64,000 nt of DNA from Winogradskya humida (GCF_016862215.1 NZ_BOMN01000063.1:1-64000), one strand, 5' to 3'; numbered from the stretch's first letter, positions 7,619 to 16,098 are shown. Program-made: numbers and translations. The notes: generated by a model not told the origin, from the letters alone.

Positions 7619-9431
7619 CCTCCATCCGGCCGCCGACCCCCGCCCAGCGGCCGACATCCACCCAGCCGCCCACAACCGTCCGGCCACACCCACCCATCCG
7701 GCCACAGCCATCCGCCCGGCCGCCGACACCTGCCCAGCCACGGACACCCAGCCAGCCGCCGCTATCCGCCCAGCCTCCGACACCAGCCCAGCCACGGGCA
7801 GCCGTCCAGCCGCCGCCACCAGCCCAGCCGCCGCTATCCGTCCAGCCGCCGCTATCCGTCCAGCCGCCGCTATCCGTCCAGGCGCCGCCACCAGCCCAGC
7901 CACGGAGGGCCGTCCAGTCACGGAGGGCCGTCCAGTCACGGAGGGCCGTCCAGCTGCGGACAGGGGCCCAACAGCCGGCAGCCGTGCAGCGGGTGACGTC
8001 TGGCTGGTTCTTGGGGCGAATCTTGTTTCGCTGATCGGGGATTGGACGTTGCGGATCGGGGTGGCGTACCAGATCTATGTGCTGACGGGGTCGACGCTTG
8101 CTTCGGCGGGGGCTCTGCTGGTGTCGCTGCTGCCCAAGATCGTGCTGGGTTCGATCGCGGGGGTTTATGCCGATCGGTGGGACCGGCGCTGGACCATGAT
8201 CGGTGCGAATCTGCTCATGGCGGTGGCGTTGCTGCCGTTGTTCGCGGTGCGCAGTGCCGGCCAGGCGTGGCTGATCTATGCGGTCATGGCGGTGCACGCC
8301 TGCGTCGCACCGTTCTTCTCGGCGGCGGAGGCCTCGCTGGTGCCCACTCTGGTGGGCGGCGACCGGCTGGTCCGGATCAACTCCCTGAACGGCCAGGTCA
8401 GCGACATCGCCCGGCTGATCGGCGCGGCGCTCGGCGGGACTGTGGCCGCTCTGGGCGGCATTCCCCTGCTCGGTGCGGTCGACGTGGGCACGTTTCTGCT
8501 GGCTGCCGGCCTACTGTTCCTGCTACGGGTACGCCCGGAGCGCACCAACACGGTTCGCCCGGACGTCCTCCATGAGTGGTCCGAAGGCCTGCACATCGCC
8601 CTCGCGAACCGGGCACTACGCGTCTTCCTCATCTTCGGCCTGATCACGGGCGTGGGCGAGGCGGCCATCGGCACCCTCGCGGCGCCGTTCGTGCGTGACG
8701 TGCTCGGGGGCGACGCTCGGGCGTACGGGATGATCATGTCTTCGCAGGCGATCGGCGGGCTGGCCGGCGGTCTGATCGTCACGCTGGTCGGGCATCGGTT
8801 CCCGCCGCGGGCGATGTTCGTCTGGGGCACCGTGGCCTTCGGGCTGATCGACCTGGCGTTGTTCACCTATCCCCTGCTCGATCGGGTGCTCTGGCCCGCC
8901 GTCGTGCTGATCGTCGCGGCCGGGCTGCCCGCGGCGTTCATCGTGGCGGGTGGCATGACCGTGTTCCAGCAGGCCACCGAGGATCGCCACCGCGGCCGGG
9001 TCTGGGGCGCGTTCACCGCGGTGGACGCAACGGCGATGCTGGTCGGCACGGTCGCGGCGGGTTCGCTCGCCGGACGTTGGGGCGTCCTTCCGGTGATCTC
9101 TGTTCAGAGCGTCGCCTACACCGCGGCCGGCATCGTCGTGCTCCTGGCGCTGCCCCACCGCCTGACATCATCGCCAGATGCCCCCAGCCCACAAAAGACC
9201 CGAGCCGAACCCGCACGAAACGAGCCCGCAGTCGGCGACACCGATGGATACGCAGGTCGAGCAGTACGAAACGAGCCCGCACGAAACGAGCCCTCAGGAG
9301 ACGAGCCCTCAGGAGACGAGCCCTCAGGAGACGAGCACGCACGAGATGAGCACTCACGAAACGAGCCTGCACGAGAGGAGCCAGCGCCGGAGGAGCCTGC
9401 GCGAGACGATCTCCATGCTCCAGCCGTTTGA
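7611..9431 (+). CDS. MFS transporter with repetitive N- and C-terminal tails
   Basis: A 606-residue protein whose GTG start overlaps the regulator stop by eight bases. Residues about 129-520 are a 12-helix MFS domain of the EntS/macrolide-efflux-like type (GDVWLVLGANLVSLIGDWTL, then VYADRWDRRWTMIG as the loop 2-3 motif). Residues 1-125 are a low-complexity Pro/Ala-rich tail made of 6-residue units (PAAAIR and similar; 18-bp DNA units). Residues about 523-606 are a second tail of NEPSGDEP-type 5-residue units. Neither tail resembles the family. The transporter proper could start later, at a GTG near the conserved region, but coupling to the regulator favours the start given. The substrate is unknown. 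Confidence 0.85.
   Translation: MADLHPAADPRPAADIHPAAHNRPATPTHPATAIRPAADTCPATDTQPAAAIRPASDTSPATGSRPAAATSPAAAIRPAAAIRPAAAIRPGAATSPATEGRPVTEGRPVTEGRPAADRGPTAGSRAAGDVWLVLGANLVSLIGDWTLRIGVAYQIYVLTGSTLASAGALLVSLLPKIVLGSIAGVYADRWDRRWTMIGANLLMAVALLPLFAVRSAGQAWLIYAVMAVHACVAPFFSAAEASLVPTLVGGDRLVRINSLNGQVSDIARLIGAALGGTVAALGGIPLLGAVDVGTFLLAAGLLFLLRVRPERTNTVRPDVLHEWSEGLHIALANRALRVFLIFGLITGVGEAAIGTLAAPFVRDVLGGDARAYGMIMSSQAIGGLAGGLIVTLVGHRFPPRAMFVWGTVAFGLIDLALFTYPLLDRVLWPAVVLIVAAGLPAAFIVAGGMTVFQQATEDRHRGRVWGAFTAVDATAMLVGTVAAGSLAGRWGVLPVISVQSVAYTAAGIVVLLALPHRLTSSPDAPSPQKTRAEPARNEPAVGDTDGYAGRAVRNEPARNEPSGDEPSGDEPSGDEHARDEHSRNEPAREEPAPEEPARDDLHAPAV
7624..7960. repeat. 18-bp minisatellite encoding the N-terminal tail of the MFS protein
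   Basis: Degenerate units in multiples of six bases become clean 18-bp repeats in the second half: cagccgccgctatccgtc occurs three times and cagtcacggagggccgtc about three times. The reading frame stays open throughout. Confidence 0.85.
9271..9405. repeat. 15-bp minisatellite shared by the MFS tail and the region before the NUDIX gene
   Basis: Nine 15-bp units, several exactly acgagccctcaggag, run from 9271 to 9405, with looser copies upstream to about 9200. The array is open in the MFS frame (NEPSGDEP units) and in the NUDIX frame (HETSPQETSPQ units), because 15 is a multiple of three and the unit holds no stop in either. Confidence 0.92.
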
Positions 9432-9921
9432 CGACCTCGAGGCCGAGCATCGGGCGGACACCCTGTTCTGGCTAAGCTCGACGGACGACGTGTACCGCCG
9501 GGTCAAGCCGGCTGTGCCGGCCCGCCACCTGGTGTCCTACGTGGTGCCGGCCGATCCCCGGACCGGTGACCTGCTACTGGTGGACCACCGTAACGCGAAG
9601 CTGTGGCTGCCGCCGGGAGGCCACGTCGAGCCCGGGGAGGACCCGGCGGTCACTGCGGCGCGCGAGCTGGCCGAGGAGCTCGGTGTGACCGGGGCGGCGT
9701 CGGTGCCGATTTTCCTGACGGTGACCCGCACTGTGGGCATCGACGCGGGTCATACCGATGTGAGCCTGTGGTACCCGGCGACGCTGCACCGGGGGACGCC
9801 GATGACGGTGGACGAGGGTGAGTTCGCGGACGTTCGCTGGTGGTCGCGGGCCGAACTGGCCGCGGCGGATCCGGCACGCTTCGACCCGCATCTGGGGCGC
9901 TACCTGGCCAAGACAGCCTGA
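9415..9921 (+). CDS. NUDIX hydrolase
   Basis: A 168-residue protein from the ATG at 9415. The NUDIX box is complete: GGHVEPGEDPAVTAARELAEELGV, split here as GGHVEPGEDP and AVTAARELAEELGV at about residues 67-90, matching G-x5-E-x7-REUxEExGU. This binds the metal that hydrolyses nucleoside-diphosphate-linked substrates. The frame stays open upstream to an ATG at 9178 through the 15-bp array, so a longer product with an HETSPQ-repeat tail is formally possible; the family N-terminus fits 9415. The last codons and stop are part of a 32-bp tandem repeat shared with the convergent tspO gene. Confidence 0.88.
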   Translation: MLQPFDDLEAEHRADTLFWLSSTDDVYRRVKPAVPARHLVSYVVPADPRTGDLLLVDHRNAKLWLPPGGHVEPGEDPAVTAARELAEELGVTGAASVPIFLTVTRTVGIDAGHTDVSLWYPATLHRGTPMTVDEGEFADVRWWSRAELAAADPARFDPHLGRYLAKTA

Positions 9922-9998
9922 TCAGTTGGCGTTACCAGGCCAAGACAGCCTGATCAGTTGGCGTTACCCGGCCAAGACAGTCTGATCAGTTGGCGTGC
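9903..9998. repeat. Three 32-bp units at the NUDIX/tspO convergent junction
   Basis: Units occupy 9903-9934, 9935-9966 and 9967-9998. Each contains ggccaagacagcctgatcag followed by ttggcgtt. The TGA of the NUDIX gene (9919-9921) lies in unit 1 and the tspO stop (complement tca, 9986-9988) in unit 3, so each unit carries equivalents of both stops in the palindrome ctgatcag. Unit 3 has a few substitutions. The array looks like a triplication of the gene-end junction. Confidence 0.95.
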
Positions 9999-10459
9999 CA
10001 GATCCAGGCGTTGAGGGCTGTCGCGAAGGTCACCCACGCCCAGTAGGGCAGCATCAGGCCCGCGGCGAGCCGGGAGACCGGGCGGAACAGAACGATCGTG
10101 ACGCCGATCATGAGCCACAGCACGATGATGTCGGCGAGCGCCAGACCGTACTGCCCGAACCCGAAGAAGATCGGGGTCCAGACCGCATTCAAAACCAGCT
10201 GGATACCGTACGCCGTGAGCGCCGGAGTCCATCCCACCCGCCGCCACACCAGCCAGCCCGCCACGGCGATCAGCACGTAGAGCAGCGTCCACACCGGCCC
10301 GAACAGCCACGACGGCGGCGCCCATGAAGGCTGCTGGAGGCTCTGGTATTCCGATGCTGTCCCGGCGACACCGAGCCCGCCGACGAGGGCGGCCACGGCG
10401 ACGGCTGCGGCGAACGGCGCGAGGCTGAGGTAGGGCCGGCGGGCGACGTGGCTGGTCAT
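9986..10459 (-). CDS. tspO: TspO/MBR family tryptophan-rich sensory protein
   Basis: A 157-residue integral membrane protein with five predicted helices and the TspO hallmarks: QQPSWAPPSWLFGPVWTLLY in the first loop and helix 2, a Trp-rich C-terminus (LPYWAWVTFATALNAWIW), and NAVWTPIFFGF in helix 4. TspO proteins bind porphyrins and cholesterol-like ligands and are linked to stress and tetrapyrrole handling; the role here is not defined by its neighbours. It converges on the NUDIX gene through the 32-bp repeat. Confidence 0.92.
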   Translation of the reverse strand: MTSHVARRPYLSLAPFAAAVAVAALVGGLGVAGTASEYQSLQQPSWAPPSWLFGPVWTLLYVLIAVAGWLVWRRVGWTPALTAYGIQLVLNAVWTPIFFGFGQYGLALADIIVLWLMIGVTIVLFRPVSRLAAGLMLPYWAWVTFATALNAWIWHAN

Positions 10460-10507
10460 GCCCTACGTTTACCCGGCTGTTTTGACGATCATGCACATGA
10501 CTGTGTT

Positions 10508-10521
10508 TGGGAGCGCTTCCG
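10508..10521. promoter_or_regulatory. LacI-type operator-like palindrome
   Basis: TGGGAGCGCTTCCG resembles the TGGGAGCGCTCCCA operator known for the LacI-family regulator CebR in Streptomyces, with mismatches in the right arm. It lies between divergent tspO and the small membrane protein. A related 14-mer is found at 12641-12654 before the GH13 gene. Confidence 0.4.
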
Positions 10522-10570
10522 TTCGGGGTATCAGGGCGCCGCCTTACCCCCACAGAATAGAGGCTCTCCG

Positions 10571-10717
10571 ATGTCCATCCAGGGACTGTTCTACATCATC
10601 GCCGTGATCCTGCTCGTGCTCGCCGCGCTGCCGATCGGCACCCGGGGCATCTCGCTCGCCCTGCTCGGAGCGGCCTTCGCCCTCCTCGCCTACTCCTGGG
10701 ACACGATCACCGCCTGA
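10571..10717 (+). CDS. 48-residue two-helix membrane protein
   Basis: A short reading frame from ATG 10571 with agagg seven bases upstream. The product has two hydrophobic segments (GLFYIIAVILLVLAALPIG and SLALLGAAFALLAYSW) linked by a short TRG turn. It resembles small hypothetical membrane proteins common in actinomycetes. Function is unknown. Confidence 0.7.
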   Translation: MSIQGLFYIIAVILLVLAALPIGTRGISLALLGAAFALLAYSWDTITA

Positions 10718-10780
10718 TCACCCGGCCACCCCGGCACCGGTCCCGCCGCTTCCAGGCAGGGCCGGTGCCGTGCGTCCGGC

Positions 10781-10900
10781 CCCGAAACGAGCAGGGCCGG
10801 ACGAAACAGAGCCGGACAAAGCAAATCCGAACCAAGCAAGGCCGAACCAAGCAAGGCGGGGCCAAGCACAGCCAGCCAGAGCAAGGCCGCGACAGAGCAG
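10781..10900. repeat. 15-bp tandem repeat before the GH13 gene end
   Basis: Eight units of 15 bp (for example gccgaaccaagcaag and gccggacaaagcaaa) end eight bases before the GH13 stop complement at 10908. They lie between two convergent genes. Divergence increases toward both edges. Confidence 0.88.
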
Positions 10901-10907
10901 AGCCGGA

Positions 10908-12605
10908 TCAGCTGACGGTGCGGCGGTAGATCACCGCCTGCCACGGTTCGAGGAGCAGGCCCTCGGGCGCCGGGGCGTTGGTCAGCAGCAGCTCCGCCGT
11001 CGACCAGGCCTCGGCGTCGTCGATCTCCGCCCGGGCGAGCTCCCCGGTGAAGTTGCCGATGACCAGGAGCTCTGTGCTGCCGTGCCGGCGGGTGAAGGCG
11101 TACAGGCGTTCGTCCTCGGGCATCAGCATCGTGAAGTCGCCGTAGATGACCGCGGGCTCCTCGTGGCGCAGTTCGATGAGGCGGCGGTAGAAGTGGTAGA
11201 CCGAGTCCGGGTCCTTGATCGCCGCAGCGGCGTTGATCTCCACATGGTTGGGGTTGGCGGCGAGCCATGGCGTGCCGGTGGTGAATCCGCCGTTCGGTGA
11301 GGCGTCCCACTGCATCGGTGTGCGGGCGTTGTCGCGGCTGCGGGCGCGCAGCACCGTGAGGACGTCCGAAGCCTGCCGCCCCTCGTGCTCCACGGCCTGG
11401 GCGTAGAGGCCGAGCGCCTCGATGTCACGGAAGTCGGCGATCGACGCGAACGGCGTGTTGGTCATGCCGAGTTCTTCGCCCTGGTAGACGTACGGTGTCC
11501 CGCGGTGCAGGTGCAGGACCGCGCCCAGCATCTTGGCCGAGCGGGTCCGCCATTGCGGCGAGTCGTCGCCGTAGCGCGAGACGACGCGGGGCTGGTCGTG
11601 GTTGTTCCAGTAGAGACTGTTCCAGCCCTTGTCGGCGAGGCCGGCCTGCCAGCGCGCGAAGATCGCCTTGAGCCGGGTGAGCTGCAACGGGTAGAGCAGC
11701 CACGGGTCGGCGCCCCGGTCGACCCAGACGTGGTCGAAGTTGAAGACCATGTCGACCTCGCCGCGTTCCGGGTCGGTGTAGAGGATGGCCTCGTCGACCG
11801 TGACGCCGGGCATTTCGCCGACGGTGAGCAGCGCGTCGCGGCCGGCGAAGACCCGCTCGTGCATCTCGTGCAGGAACTCGTGGTTGCGCGGGCCGTTCAT
11901 GTAGTGCGGGCCGCCGTCGCCGTAGAGCGATCCGGCCCGGACCATGCCGTCGGGCAGCGCCGTGTCCTTGGAGATGTGGTCGATGACGTCCATCCGGAAG
12001 CCGTCCACGCCGCGGTCGAGCCACCAGTTCATCATCGTGTAGATCGCGTCGCGGACCTCGGGGTTCTCCCAGTTGAGGTCGGGCTGCTTGCGGCTGAAGA
12101 TGTGCAGGAAGTATTCGCCGGTGGCGGGGTCGTATTCCCAGGCCGGGCCGCCGAAGACCGATCCCCAGTTGGTCGGCTCGGCGCCGGGGGTTCCGGGTTC
12201 GACTCCGTCGCGGGCGGGGCGCCACCAGTACCAGTCGCGTTTCGGGCTGTCCTTCGAGGAGCGGCTCTCGGCGAACCAGGCGTGCTCGTCCGACGAGTGG
12301 TTGACCACAAGATCCATGACCAGGCGCATGCCCCGATCGTGTACGCCCGTCAGCAGCTCGTCGAAGTCGGCGAGCGTACCGAAAATGGGTTCGATGTCCT
12401 GGTAGTCGCTGATGTCGTAGCCGTTGTCGTCCTGCGGCGAGGGGTAGACCGGCGACAGCCAGATCACGTCGGCGCCCAGGCCCTTGATGTGATCCAGATG
12501 GTTGATGATGCCGCGAAGGTCACCCATGCCGTCACCGTCGGCGTCGGCGAAGCTCCGGGGGTAGATCTGGTAAACGACGGCACTGTGCCACCAGGGGTTG
12601 TCCAT
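10908..12605 (-). CDS. GH13 alpha-glucosidase (oligo-1,6-glucosidase type)
   Basis: A 565-residue cytoplasmic enzyme without signal peptide. The N-terminus WWHSAVVYQIYPRSFADADG is typical of the GH13 alpha-glucosidase/oligo-1,6-glucosidase group. Catalytic residues are visible: nucleophile Asp in DGFRMDVIDH, acid/base Glu in LLTVGEMPG, and transition-state Asp in WNNHDQPR. DLVVNHSSDEHAWF is conserved region I. It hydrolyses the non-reducing ends of alpha-glucosides; linkage preference cannot be decided. A LacI-type half operator lies 36 bp upstream (12641-12654). The GT4 gene is divergent. A paralog is at 32292. Confidence 0.92.
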   Translation of the reverse strand: MDNPWWHSAVVYQIYPRSFADADGDGMGDLRGIINHLDHIKGLGADVIWLSPVYPSPQDDNGYDISDYQDIEPIFGTLADFDELLTGVHDRGMRLVMDLVVNHSSDEHAWFAESRSSKDSPKRDWYWWRPARDGVEPGTPGAEPTNWGSVFGGPAWEYDPATGEYFLHIFSRKQPDLNWENPEVRDAIYTMMNWWLDRGVDGFRMDVIDHISKDTALPDGMVRAGSLYGDGGPHYMNGPRNHEFLHEMHERVFAGRDALLTVGEMPGVTVDEAILYTDPERGEVDMVFNFDHVWVDRGADPWLLYPLQLTRLKAIFARWQAGLADKGWNSLYWNNHDQPRVVSRYGDDSPQWRTRSAKMLGAVLHLHRGTPYVYQGEELGMTNTPFASIADFRDIEALGLYAQAVEHEGRQASDVLTVLRARSRDNARTPMQWDASPNGGFTTGTPWLAANPNHVEINAAAAIKDPDSVYHFYRRLIELRHEEPAVIYGDFTMLMPEDERLYAFTRRHGSTELLVIGNFTGELARAEIDDAEAWSTAELLLTNAPAPEGLLLEPWQAVIYRRTVS

Positions 12606-12640
12606 GGTCTCTCTTTAACACGTGAAGCACTGACGAAACA

Positions 12641-12654
12641 CCGAATCGCTCCCA
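12641..12654. promoter_or_regulatory. LacI-type operator-like site between GH13 and GT4
   Basis: Read on the minus strand, TGGGAGCGATTCGG matches the site at 10508-10521 at 12 of 14 positions. It lies between the divergent starts at 12605 and 12666, a position suited to control either gene. No regulator gene is adjacent; the nearest LacI family member is at 27818. Confidence 0.4.
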
Positions 12655-12665
12655 TACTGGGGACC

Positions 12666-13667
12666 ATGAAGGTGGCGCTGCTGGGACCGATCGCTTGGCG
12701 TACGCCTCCGATCCACTACGGCCCGTGGGAGCTCGTCACGAGCCTGCTCGCGGAGGGGTTGACCGCTCGCGGGGTGGACGTGACCCTGTTCGCGACGCTG
12801 GACTCCGTCACCAAGGCCACGCTGGACGGCGTCGCGGTGCACGGTTACGAGGACGACCCCGATCTGGACGGCCGGGTCTGGGAGGCCCTGCACGTCGCGT
12901 ACGCCCTGCAGCGCTCCGGCGATTTCGACCTGGTCCACAACCATCTGGACTGGCTGCCGCTCGCCTTCTCCGCACACTGCCGGGCGCCGATGCTCACCAC
13001 GATCCACGGTTTCTCGGGACGCAACATCCTGCCGGCGTACAAACGGGCCCGGTCGTCGTTCGTGTCGATCTCCGATGCGGACCGCAGTCATGACCTGAGC
13101 TATGTGGGGACCGTCTACCACGGCGTCGACCTTGACGAGCTCCCGTTCACGGCGGACGGCGGCGACGACCTGGTGTGCTTCGGGCGGATCCATCCGGACA
13201 AGGGCACGGACACCGCTATCGAGATCGCCCGGCGGGCGGGGCGGCGGCTGACCCTCTGCGGGATCGTGCAGGACTCGCGCTTCTTCGAGGAGAAGGTCGA
13301 GCCGCACATCGACGGGGACCGGGTGGTGTATCTCGGCTCCGTGGGGCCCCAGGACCGGGCGCGGATCCTGGGAGGCAGCGCGGCGTTGCTGCACCCGATC
13401 CGGTTCGCCGAGCCGTTCGGGCTCTCGGTCGTCGAGTCGATGATCTGCGGGACGCCCGTGGTCGCGTACCGGAAAGGCTCCATGCCGGAGGTCGTCGACG
13501 AAGGCCTCACCGGCCGCCTGGTCGAGGACATCGACCAGGCGGTGGCCGCGGTCGCCAAGATCGACCTGATCGACCGCGCGGCCTGCCGGGCCCGCGCCCG
13601 GAGCCGTTTCGGCGCGGACCGCATGGTCGACGACTACCTGGCCATCTACCGCGAATTACTCAAATGA
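12666..13667 (+). CDS. Glycosyltransferase family 4
   Basis: A 333-residue GT-B fold enzyme. The N-terminal domain begins MKVALLGPIAWRTPP, with a GPWE motif at the acceptor side and FDLVHNHLDWLPLAF mid-domain. The C-terminal nucleotide-sugar domain has FGRIHPDKGTDTAIEIARR and the family Glu-x7-Glu element in EPFGLSVVESMICGTPVVAY. It is close to bacterial GT4 proteins of unknown acceptor. It is divergent from the GH13 gene and precedes a second GT4 gene by 185 bp. The stop codon coincides with the left arm of a small inverted-repeat element. Confidence 0.87.
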   Translation: MKVALLGPIAWRTPPIHYGPWELVTSLLAEGLTARGVDVTLFATLDSVTKATLDGVAVHGYEDDPDLDGRVWEALHVAYALQRSGDFDLVHNHLDWLPLAFSAHCRAPMLTTIHGFSGRNILPAYKRARSSFVSISDADRSHDLSYVGTVYHGVDLDELPFTADGGDDLVCFGRIHPDKGTDTAIEIARRAGRRLTLCGIVQDSRFFEEKVEPHIDGDRVVYLGSVGPQDRARILGGSAALLHPIRFAEPFGLSVVESMICGTPVVAYRKGSMPEVVDEGLTGRLVEDIDQAVAAVAKIDLIDRAACRARARSRFGADRMVDDYLAIYRELLK

Positions 13668-13723
13668 GCATCATTCAGGACGGTAGCGGGCCCACGGCTC
13701 GACCCAGGTCCTGAATAACCCTC
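13666..13723. mobile_element. Short inverted-repeat element (MITE-like), copy 1
   Basis: The right end gtcctgaataaccctc (13708-13723) is matched in inverse orientation at 13666-13681 with 13 of 16 positions identical; the inner 9 bp are perfect. The same arms bound the element at 27053-27133. The total is 58 bp with no coding capacity. The left arm supplies two bases of the GT4 stop codon. It could be an internally deleted insertion sequence end pair or could act as a terminator hairpin. Confidence 0.55.
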
Positions 13724-13852
13724 ACTGACCAGGCAATTCTTGTTAACGTCGCATTACTCAATTGCGGCAATTCTCCCGAAAAGGCAGGTCCACAGTTCCG
13801 CGCGCCCGTAAGCGCCGCGGGGAGGCAGCCGCCTGAACAGAAGGGGCCTGTC

Positions 13853-15004
13853 ATGCCCGCGACCTACGGATTTCTCAGCACCTATCCCCCGACACAATGC
13901 GGTTTGGCGACATTCAATGCCGCGCTGGCATCTCACCTGACCGCGGGGGTGCCGGGCAGCGGGGTGGTACGGCTGCTCTCCGCGGACGCGGCCGGTGGCG
14001 GGCTCGAGGTCGACCGGGCGGCGCCGCGGGTCGTACACACCTGGCCCACCGACACCGCCGGCGGCTGGACCGCCGCCGCGAATGCGCTGAACCGCTTCGA
14101 CGTAGCCGTCGTGCAGCACGAGTACGGCATCTACCCGGGTCTCGACGGCGACGAGGTGCTGCCGTTGCTGAGGGCCCTCAAGGTTCCGGCGATCGTGGTG
14201 CTGCACACCGTTCTGAGCACCCCGACGCCGATGCAACGCTCGGTGCTCGAACGGATCGTGGCCCTCGCGGACACGGTCGTGACCATGACGGACACCGCTC
14301 GGCAGCGACTCACCGCCGGTTACCGGGTCGACCCGCACAAGGTGACCGTGATCCCGCACGGCGCCGGCAGCCATTCCAGCGCTCCCCGCGAGGTTCACGA
14401 CGTGCCGCACCTGCTCACCTGGGGACTGCTCGGCCCGGGTAAGGGCATCGAATGGGCGCTGCGGGCCCTCGCCGGGTTGCGCGACCTGGACCCGATGCCG
14501 CGATACACGGTTGCAGGACGCACCCATCCGAAGGTGCTGGACTACCACGGCGACGGCTATCGCGAGTCGCTGGTGCGGCTCGCGGACGAGCTCGGCGTGG
14601 CCGACCGGGTGCACTGGGAGGACGTCTACCTGGACGAGGCCTCGCTGAGCCGGCTCATCCGCTCGGCCGACGTGGTGGTGCTCCCCTACGACTCGACCGA
14701 GCAGGTCACCTCGGGGGTGCTTATCGAGGCCGTGGGCGCCGGCGTCCCGGTGGTGGCCACGGAGTTCCCGCACGCGGTGGAGCTGCTCGCGGACGGGCCG
14801 GGCCTGCTCGTCCCGCACCAGGACCCGGTGGCCATGGCCGCCGGCATCCGGCATCTGCTGCAGTCCCCGGACGTGGCGAATCATCTGACCGGCCTGGCCG
14901 GTGGACCGACGCTGCGCTGGCCCGCGGTGGCCGCCCGCTATCAGAGCCTCGCGGCGCACCTGCTGACCGCGAGCACGCCCGTCGCCACCTCGGTTCCCGC
15001 GTGA
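13853..15004 (+). CDS. Glycosyltransferase family 4, first gene of a GT4/six-hairpin/GH130 operon
   Basis: A 383-residue GT-B enzyme. The N-terminus TYGFLSTYPPTQCGLATFNA is the hallmark of a GT4 subgroup that often sits with GH130 genes. The C-terminal half has HLLTWGLLGPGKGIEWALRA and, as the Glu-x7-Glu region, TSGVLIEAVGAGVPVVATEF. An AAGGGG Shine-Dalgarno is about six bases before the ATG. The stop is overlapped by the GTG of the next gene (GTGA). Its context suggests transfer of mannose or a related sugar; the donor and acceptor are unknown. Confidence 0.88.
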   Translation: MPATYGFLSTYPPTQCGLATFNAALASHLTAGVPGSGVVRLLSADAAGGGLEVDRAAPRVVHTWPTDTAGGWTAAANALNRFDVAVVQHEYGIYPGLDGDEVLPLLRALKVPAIVVLHTVLSTPTPMQRSVLERIVALADTVVTMTDTARQRLTAGYRVDPHKVTVIPHGAGSHSSAPREVHDVPHLLTWGLLGPGKGIEWALRALAGLRDLDPMPRYTVAGRTHPKVLDYHGDGYRESLVRLADELGVADRVHWEDVYLDEASLSRLIRSADVVVLPYDSTEQVTSGVLIEAVGAGVPVVATEFPHAVELLADGPGLLVPHQDPVAMAAGIRHLLQSPDVANHLTGLAGGPTLRWPAVAARYQSLAAHLLTASTPVATSVPA

Positions 15005-16098
15005 GCGTGACTCTGCGGCTGGTCCCGCCGCCCGTGCGGTTGATCGACGCGCCCGAACCGAACTGGTCCCACGTGGCCCGGCTCTCCGACGACACGGGGC
15101 TGCTGGAGCACGCCCGCAACGCGACCGTACGACGCGAGCACGGCTACTGCGTCGACGACGTGGCCCGCGGCCTGCTGCTCGCCGGCCGGGAACCGCAACC
15201 GACCGCCCTGGTCACCGGGCTGGCCGAGCGTTACCTGGCGTTCGTCACGCACGCGATGGCACCCGACGGCACCGTACGCAACCGGCTCTCCTACGATCGG
15301 CGCTGGCAGGACGAGCCCGGCACGGACGACTGCTGGGGCCGGGCACTCTGGGGTCTCGGCACCGCGGCCGGCCGTTGCGCGGTCCCTTGGATCCGCCGTG
15401 AGGCCCGGCAGGCGTTCCTGATCGGCGCGCGGCAACGCTCGCAGTGGTCTCGCGCGATGGCCTTCGCCGGTCTGGGCGCAGCCGAGGTGCTCCGGGGCGA
15501 CCCGGCCTGCGGCGAAGCGGCGCAACTGCTGGCGGACGCGGCCACCGTCGTGGGTCTGCCGGGAAGCGACCCCGGCTGGGTCTGGCCGGAGCAGCGGCTC
15601 TCGTACGCGAACCCGGCGCTGGCCGAGGTGCTGATCCACGCGGGCGATCTGCTGGGCGACGAGCACCTCCTGGAGGAAGGTCTCCGCATGCTCGGCTGGT
15701 TGTGCCGCGTGCAGGAGCACCAGGGTCACCTGTCGACCGTTCCGGTGGCCGGCTGGCAGCCGGCGGATCTGAGCACCCCCGACGGCCGGCACCGCTTCGA
15801 CCAGCAGCCGATCGAGGCCGCCGCGACCGCCGACGCGTGTGCCGCCGCCGCGACAGCGACCGGGGACGACGCCTGGGACGCCCCGCTCTTCCAGGCCATC
15901 GCCTGGTTCCTGGGTGACAACGACGCCGGAATTGTCATGTATGACCCGCTGACCGGCGGATGTTATGACGGATTGACCCCGGAAGGCCCTAATCTGAATC
16001 AAGGTGCCGAATCCACTCTCGCGCTCGTCTCCACGTTGCAGCACGCTCGCGCGTGGGCGGGGCGCAGCGCGACCCGACCGTCAGGCGGCCTTGCGTGA
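15001..16098 (+). CDS. Six-hairpin (alpha/alpha) glycosidase-like protein
   Basis: A 365-residue protein from GTG 15001. The segment DTGLLEHARNATVRREHGYC followed by VDDVARGLLLAG is the conserved start of proteins with an (alpha/alpha)6 barrel that accompany GT4 and GH130 genes, sometimes annotated as glycosyltransferases. Other conserved parts are TDDCWGRALWGLG, WVWPEQRLSYANPAL and FDQQPIEAAATADA, which hold acidic and aromatic residues suited to a sugar cleft. Catalysis is unproved. It overlaps both neighbours by GTGA start/stop junctions, so the three products are probably made in fixed ratio. Confidence 0.8.
   Translation: MSVTLRLVPPPVRLIDAPEPNWSHVARLSDDTGLLEHARNATVRREHGYCVDDVARGLLLAGREPQPTALVTGLAERYLAFVTHAMAPDGTVRNRLSYDRRWQDEPGTDDCWGRALWGLGTAAGRCAVPWIRREARQAFLIGARQRSQWSRAMAFAGLGAAEVLRGDPACGEAAQLLADAATVVGLPGSDPGWVWPEQRLSYANPALAEVLIHAGDLLGDEHLLEEGLRMLGWLCRVQEHQGHLSTVPVAGWQPADLSTPDGRHRFDQQPIEAAATADACAAAATATGDDAWDAPLFQAIAWFLGDNDAGIVMYDPLTGGCYDGLTPEGPNLNQGAESTLALVSTLQHARAWAGRSATRPSGGLA

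Noticed and set aside
9178..9414. Upstream ATG of the NUDIX gene as the true start
   Set aside because: The added 79 residues are repeat-derived and unlike the family N-terminus; possible, but less likely than 9415.
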